DNA of 64,000 bases from Physcia stellaris (taxonomy: Eukaryota > Ascomycota > Lecanoromycetes > Caliciales > Physciaceae): positions 310,001 through 374,000 of the forward strand of contig JABSSW010000025.1 in assembly GCA_018902385.1 (NCBI GenBank), in the 5' to 3' direction. The notes below the pieces were generated by a model. The model worked only from the letters and a program-made list of their open reading frames with translations. It had not been told where the DNA came from and did not search any database. Every line of letters begins with the position of its first letter. Position 1 is the first letter of the stretch. A program made the translations under genes and the position numbers. Below are positions 59,727 to 64,000 of the stretch, one piece after another.

Positions 59727-60382
59727 TCAGAGCTTCGCCTCGCCTTTCATGACTTCTTTCAACAGCCTCAATGCCTCAACCGAGAAAGCAATCATGTTCT
59801 CCTCTCGATCTCCGCCTAGACCGGTTTCAACCTCTTTCGTATGAGTGCCTTGTTCTGTGGCCACAGCAAGCGCAACATAGCCTCTGATTGGATTGTCAGT
59901 CCTCGATCCCTTTTGAGCCGAGGCTTACCCTCTTGCTTGAAGGGTATGTGAGCACTCACGGTGTCCTGTTCCTTGTGTTCCCACCTGTCGGTCCTGCCGT
60001 TCCACTTTCACATATGGTGTATGTGCTTCCCAATCTCTCTCTTACATTCTCGGCCAGCCCTTTGACGATATCAGGCGTAGGTCCTTTGTAGTTCTGTATA
60101 TTCTCTTGTGTCCATCCTGCATATGCAATCCGTGACTCGAGCGTGTAGAGGGTAAGACCGCCCTTATAGAACGATGAGGCGCCAGGCGTAGAGAGGAGCG
60201 ATGCTGAAATGATACCTCCGGCAGCCTGTAAGGAAGCAAGAACGGTTGGCTTATGCGAGGCTAGGATTGGAGAGAAAGCGTACGGTTTCGGCAATTGAGA
60301 TTGTTTCTTTCCGCTGTTTGAGCAAACCTGTGACTTCGGATAGAATACTTTGAACGGCTGCTGGTGGAAATGACCGTGCCAT
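59727..60382 (-). CDS. CinA C-terminal (PncC-type) amidohydrolase
   Basis: Exons 60284-60382, 59960-60225 and 59727-59883 give 173 codons, the normal length of the stand-alone domain. It starts MARSFPPAAVQSILSEVTGL. Family landmarks are ISIAETAAGGIISASLLSTP (with the Ser of the active loop), GASSFYKGGLTLYTLESR, CESGTAGPTGGN, and a GYVALAVATEQG strand. In bacteria PncC deamidates nicotinamide mononucleotide. A role in NMN salvage in fungi is inferred, not shown. The second intron is about 76 bp with a GTGAGT donor. Confidence 0.85.
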
Positions 60383-60980
60383 GACTGCGTGACCTTGAAG
60401 GGTTTGGCTACCTGATGTACCTGTTCTGTGTTTCTATCTGTGGCCCGACCGGAGGGTCCGAGGTTGCAAAAGATGAGCAGAGCAAATGACTCGCTCATGC
60501 CCTCAACATGACGTATTACATACAACCCTAGGCACCTACTCGGAGTTGGATGAATTCGGATGTTGCTGAGAAGACTTCAACGAGCTGCCTCAGCGTGTAA
60601 CGCTTTGTAAAGATCACAAAGGCGGTATCGCACCATCGGTCTCTGAAGTGGCCATTCCATACTTTGGTTTTGGACAGAGTACCTGGAATTTGAACGTCAA
60701 ATAACTGAGGGCAAAGCATCAGATGCTAGCATGAAAGAAAATCCGAGGATAACGAGTGTCTTTTGGCTATGTTGGGGCAGAGCAAGTTTCATGGGTGAAG
60801 CTAGCATCTGATCACATTATGCCACACTACTTGGCAAACAGCAGAAGCCCGACTGGATAAATCGAATCTCAAGCTAGAATAAGATCTCAAACACGCCTTT
60901 CGGACGCATTAGAATGACTATCGTCGCTCACACAAGTCAGTAACTTCATAATACATTGACCCATGAGATCGTAGGATACT
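60383..60980. other. Gene-free stretch
   Basis: Upstream flank of the CinA-like gene. A small frame (60,528-60,719) lacks recognisable features. Confidence 0.45.
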
Positions 60981-62958
60981 TCAGATGCCATCAAGTCCTC
61001 CGAGTAAGTCCATGAGCCCTGCGACAGCACCTGCGCCTAGCAAGCCCCTCGATATATCTTTCTTCGCATTCTCTTTGAAGCTCTTCGGTTTTGCATCACG
61101 CTTCTTCTCTGGCTCTCTCTCGCCGGTGCCATGCCTCCTATGATGTCTTCCCGAATGGTGGTGATAACCATCTCTCGGCGCATCCCGCGGCTGGTACCCA
61201 TCTCTTGGCTGCCCTCTTCCATCTGGAGCACCTCTGCCATCTACGCTAGGCGGTCCACGGAAACCAGGTCCCGGCTGGAAGCTGCTGCTCGGCGAGGGTT
61301 GTTGATTATGTCCATAGCCAGGCTGCGGATATGGCATTGGATAAGGGCCGGAAGAGGGCATACGTTGAGGACCTGGAGGAGGCGGGAAATGACCGGGTTG
61401 GTACTGGCCGTTGGGTGGGAATTGACCGTTGTAGGGCGGAGCGCGCAGACCAGGCGATTGTGGAGCCTGATTTTGGGTCGACCAGTGAGGCGATTGAGGA
61501 GGGTTCTGCCACTGTTGGGGTAGACCTCGTTGCTGTTGTATTCCTGGTTGGGGGACGGGGCCATTGCGAGAGCTTGGTCGCTCGTTGGTTGAGGCGTTAT
61601 CACGAGGTTGCGTGTAGGGTCGCCGCGTACGATCGGTAAGGTCTGGAGGTACTGGACGAAAGCGTGGATTGCTGTCGCTGCTACGGCGCGAACGAGGTGG
61701 TGGACTGGGCGAGGACGATGAAGAGGTGTCAGAACGTAGAATATGTCGAGATGGAGCCCGATTTCTTGGGTTGGCTTTGTCTGATTCTTCTGAGTCGCTT
61801 TCAACGCGAGCACGGAAGTGGACATTCTTGACGCTCTTGCGTGTCTTCTGGGTGCCATTGGGTCCTTCGAGATAGCGGCCGCTTGATCTCTTGGACTGAC
61901 CATATTCATCATCGGAGGAAGTGTCTGACTCATCGTCTGTCTCGTAATGTGCGCCGTACTTCTTCCTCCTTGCCTGTCTGCTCTTTTGAATCTCGTTAAC
62001 CCGAGTCCACTCTGCTAGCAAGTGATCGACGACATTGACGTCTGGCTGTTCCAAAATCTTGTTAGGCACCGCCAATGCAGTATTCAATTTTGCGTCTAGC
62101 TGATTTAAAGGAGTCTCTTGATATTTGACCAGCGCTTTAGATTGGTCAGACCCAAGCGGAGATGGTTCTATTGCGAGTCTTTCATCACCTCCTGGATGCT
62201 CTACTCCGTTGTATCTGGGTGGTGGACTTTCGATTGGGCTCTTGACATCCTCGTCATGCTCTTGCTCCGCCAATTCGTAAAGTTTCCGGAGATCCACAAA
62301 TGACCAGTGCCGGACAACGACCATGTTTTGTATTTCGGCACGCTCTTGCAGCATGTCTTGTTCCTTGGGACGGTGCTTTGAGGGATCCTCACTATGAGAT
62401 TGTTAGTTTGAGTAGGATCAGGGACTTCGGGGAACCTACTAAGACTCAGCAATGCGCTTTCCCAGCTGTAGCGTTTGTAACATGATCGAGAGACTGAGTT
62501 TGAGCGACTCGAGCTGTCCAAGCAAATATTGCACTCTTTGCTTCTTAAAACACCATTTGACTCTCTGGGCAACAGTGATGGCTCGAATGTGACCCTTCTC
62601 ATCTTTCTTCTGTACCATCTCGACCATGCTTTTGATCTCCTCGAAGACGGTTCTGCTTTGTTTCGCAATCTCATTGGTGGTTTCAAGCGCGGTCTGGGTT
62701 GCGATCGACTTCGAATCCTCCAGAGTAAGGCCCACTTGCTTCAACATCAAGGAGAAGAGTGAAATATGTCTGGCGATACTCTGGATCTCGACGTCGGCCG
62801 AGGCGATCTCGACTCCGACGGCGTTGAGGATCAAGGAAAGGCGAAAGCCTGCCCCAGCGACGCCGATGACTGAAGCGATTATCCTAAATGCGTCATATGT
62901 CAGCATGATCATTGATCTTTTGCGATTCTCGGCCCAACACGTACCCTATTTCGGCCAT
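60981..62958 (-). CDS. PigL_N/HeLo-like N-terminal domain protein with disordered middle and Gly-rich end
   Basis: Exons 62945-62958, 62440-62883 and 60981-62391 give 622 codons with matching phases. The N terminus MAEIGIIASVIGVAGAGFRL followed by LSLILNAVGVEIASADVEIQ matches the helical domain found at the start of many fungal STAND/NLR proteins and of stand-alone relatives. The first 160 residues are helical. Then comes NMVVVRHWSFVDLRKLYELA and a roughly 400-residue disordered region rich in Pro, Ser, Gln and Arg. The last 25 residues turn hydrophobic again: ISRGLLGAGAVAGLMDLLGG and LDGI. No NB-ARC, NACHT or repeat domain follows. Its role is unknown. A cell-death or signalling adaptor is one inference. 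Confidence 0.7.
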
Positions 62959-64000
62959 GTTGCTGTACGAGTGTCGCGCTCGAAGTAAAGTTGCGTTCCT
63001 GAACAGGAGTATATTTTATACGGATGATCGGCAGGGCGGACCATGGAAAATTCGTCAACTGGTGGGGACTGTTTCCGAGAATGGAGGGGCGAACACGAGT
63101 TTGGTCACAGAAGGAGATCATTCCATTCCCTTCTGAAGCCGCATCTTGAAACGCTTTCTCTCTTCACCTGCACGACCAATTCATCGGGCACTGACACTGG
63201 GCTTGAACACACGCGGTCTGTCGCCAGTCAGCCTATGGAAAAGTCGACATGTTGTGTAACTGCTCTGGGCGAATGGATGTGCCCCGCGTCGATTGGTGCG
63301 CAGTAACGTCGGAAGTGCCTTAGCACAGCCTTGGAAGGCTCGCTGCAGGGCATCACGCCGAGAAGATTGGTAGTCATTCGGTGATGCTGATTCACGTTGA
63401 TTGCAAATATGAAGCGATCAGAATAGTGTTTCCAGAGTAAAGTCGAGGTTGTGAGAAAGCACTTCACGAAATAGCAATTTCACGGCCAAGAGCTGGCGGT
63501 GACCCAAAGCGGGAAAGCGGATGTTCCTTTTTTGTCTCTTCACGTTTATGGCCTTGGGGCTTTTGGATCTCCCAATGATGCTTCAACTTGTTTCAAGACA
63601 CATTTCTATAGATACAAACCCTAGACGCAAAGCCTTCCTCTGGTCCAATCCAGATCTTCGCTTGACTAGCAAGGCGCCTCATGAAACCAAGGTCGCTTGG
63701 CGAGCAATCCTTAGCGCGCTTCCAGCGTCCAGTATTCAGCCATCAATTGACGATCTTCAACCAGCTGCTCCGACGAAGGATTCTACCCGTCATAATCATA
63801 GCCTTGAAGGCTTGAACACATTTACCAGCCTCTAGCGATCCAAAGATATGACATCTTTAGTGAAGTCTAATTGTGGCCCCCAAATAGCAGGTAGCACTAA
63901 GAATTATCAGAATTACCCCTGCGTACTACCGATCCTTTGGTGCTACGACTTGAGCCGTGTCGAAAATGGCCGAAAGGGCATGCTCCAGCCTCGTCGTATA
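62959..64000. other. Gene-free stretch to window end
   Basis: Upstream flank of the HeLo-like gene and further sequence. A plus-strand frame (63,521-63,835) starts with a hydrophobic segment (FLFCLFTFMALGLLDL) but has no homologue I recognise and may be chance. Confidence 0.4.

Noticed and set aside
1-64000. CRISPR arrays, bacterial operons or riboswitches
   Set aside because: The window is fungal nuclear DNA with spliced genes. No regularly spaced direct repeats were seen.

Overview
This window looks like nuclear chromosomal DNA from a filamentous ascomycete (Pezizomycotina). The genes are compact and carry short GT-AG introns, mostly 50-160 bp. The families are typical of such fungi: Hrp1-type RNA-binding protein, SAGA Ada1, 2EXR and F-box-like proteins, an allantoate-permease-type MFS, an ArAE/Bre4 membrane protein, and a protein disulfide isomerase ending in HDEL. 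A Leotiomycete-like genome is possible, but I cannot fix the class from sequence alone.

Layout. 1-8,022: hrp1-like gene (+) with an unusually long intron, two weakly supported small genes (-) and a 2EXR protein (+). 9,156-11,849: an unrecognised, decayed reading frame. 12,470-18,158: SAGA subunit Ada1 and an ArAE/Bre4-like transporter, both (-). 19,199-20,603: hypothetical gene. 21,016-26,854: a diaminopropionate ammonia-lyase-like gene (-) and a 5-oxoprolinase (+), divergent across about 360 bp. 27,605-29,581: cytochrome P450 (+), then tRNA-Leu(TAA) (-). 29,925-34,070: an AT-rich island holding a decayed Harbinger-type DNA transposon. 35,547-44,711: a secreted Kex2-site protein, an F-box-like protein, a Ser-rich protein and a NIPA-type magnesium transporter, all (-). 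45,425-47,815: a second AT-rich island, which is a decayed pogo/Fot1-type transposon with both terminal inverted repeats and a TA duplication. 48,332-62,958: a patatin-like protein (-), MOSC protein (+), hypothetical gene (-), PDI (+), MFS transporter (-), CinA-like amidohydrolase (-) and a HeLo-like/PigL_N protein (-). Three copies of one 170-230 bp MITE are scattered at 18.8, 37.7 and 56.8 kb.

The most unusual signal is in the two AT-rich islands. Almost every remaining C is followed by A or G, and CpC and CpT are nearly absent on both strands. The two inverted repeats of the pogo element differ by eight transitions, all at CpC or CpT. This looks like repeat-targeted C-to-T mutation, as in RIP, but with the opposite neighbour preference to the classical CpA pattern.

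At least three conserved host genes (5-oxoprolinase, P450, MFS), and probably the NIPA gene, are each broken by one missing base in or beside a short run. That looks more like uncorrected assembly errors than loss of four unrelated genes.
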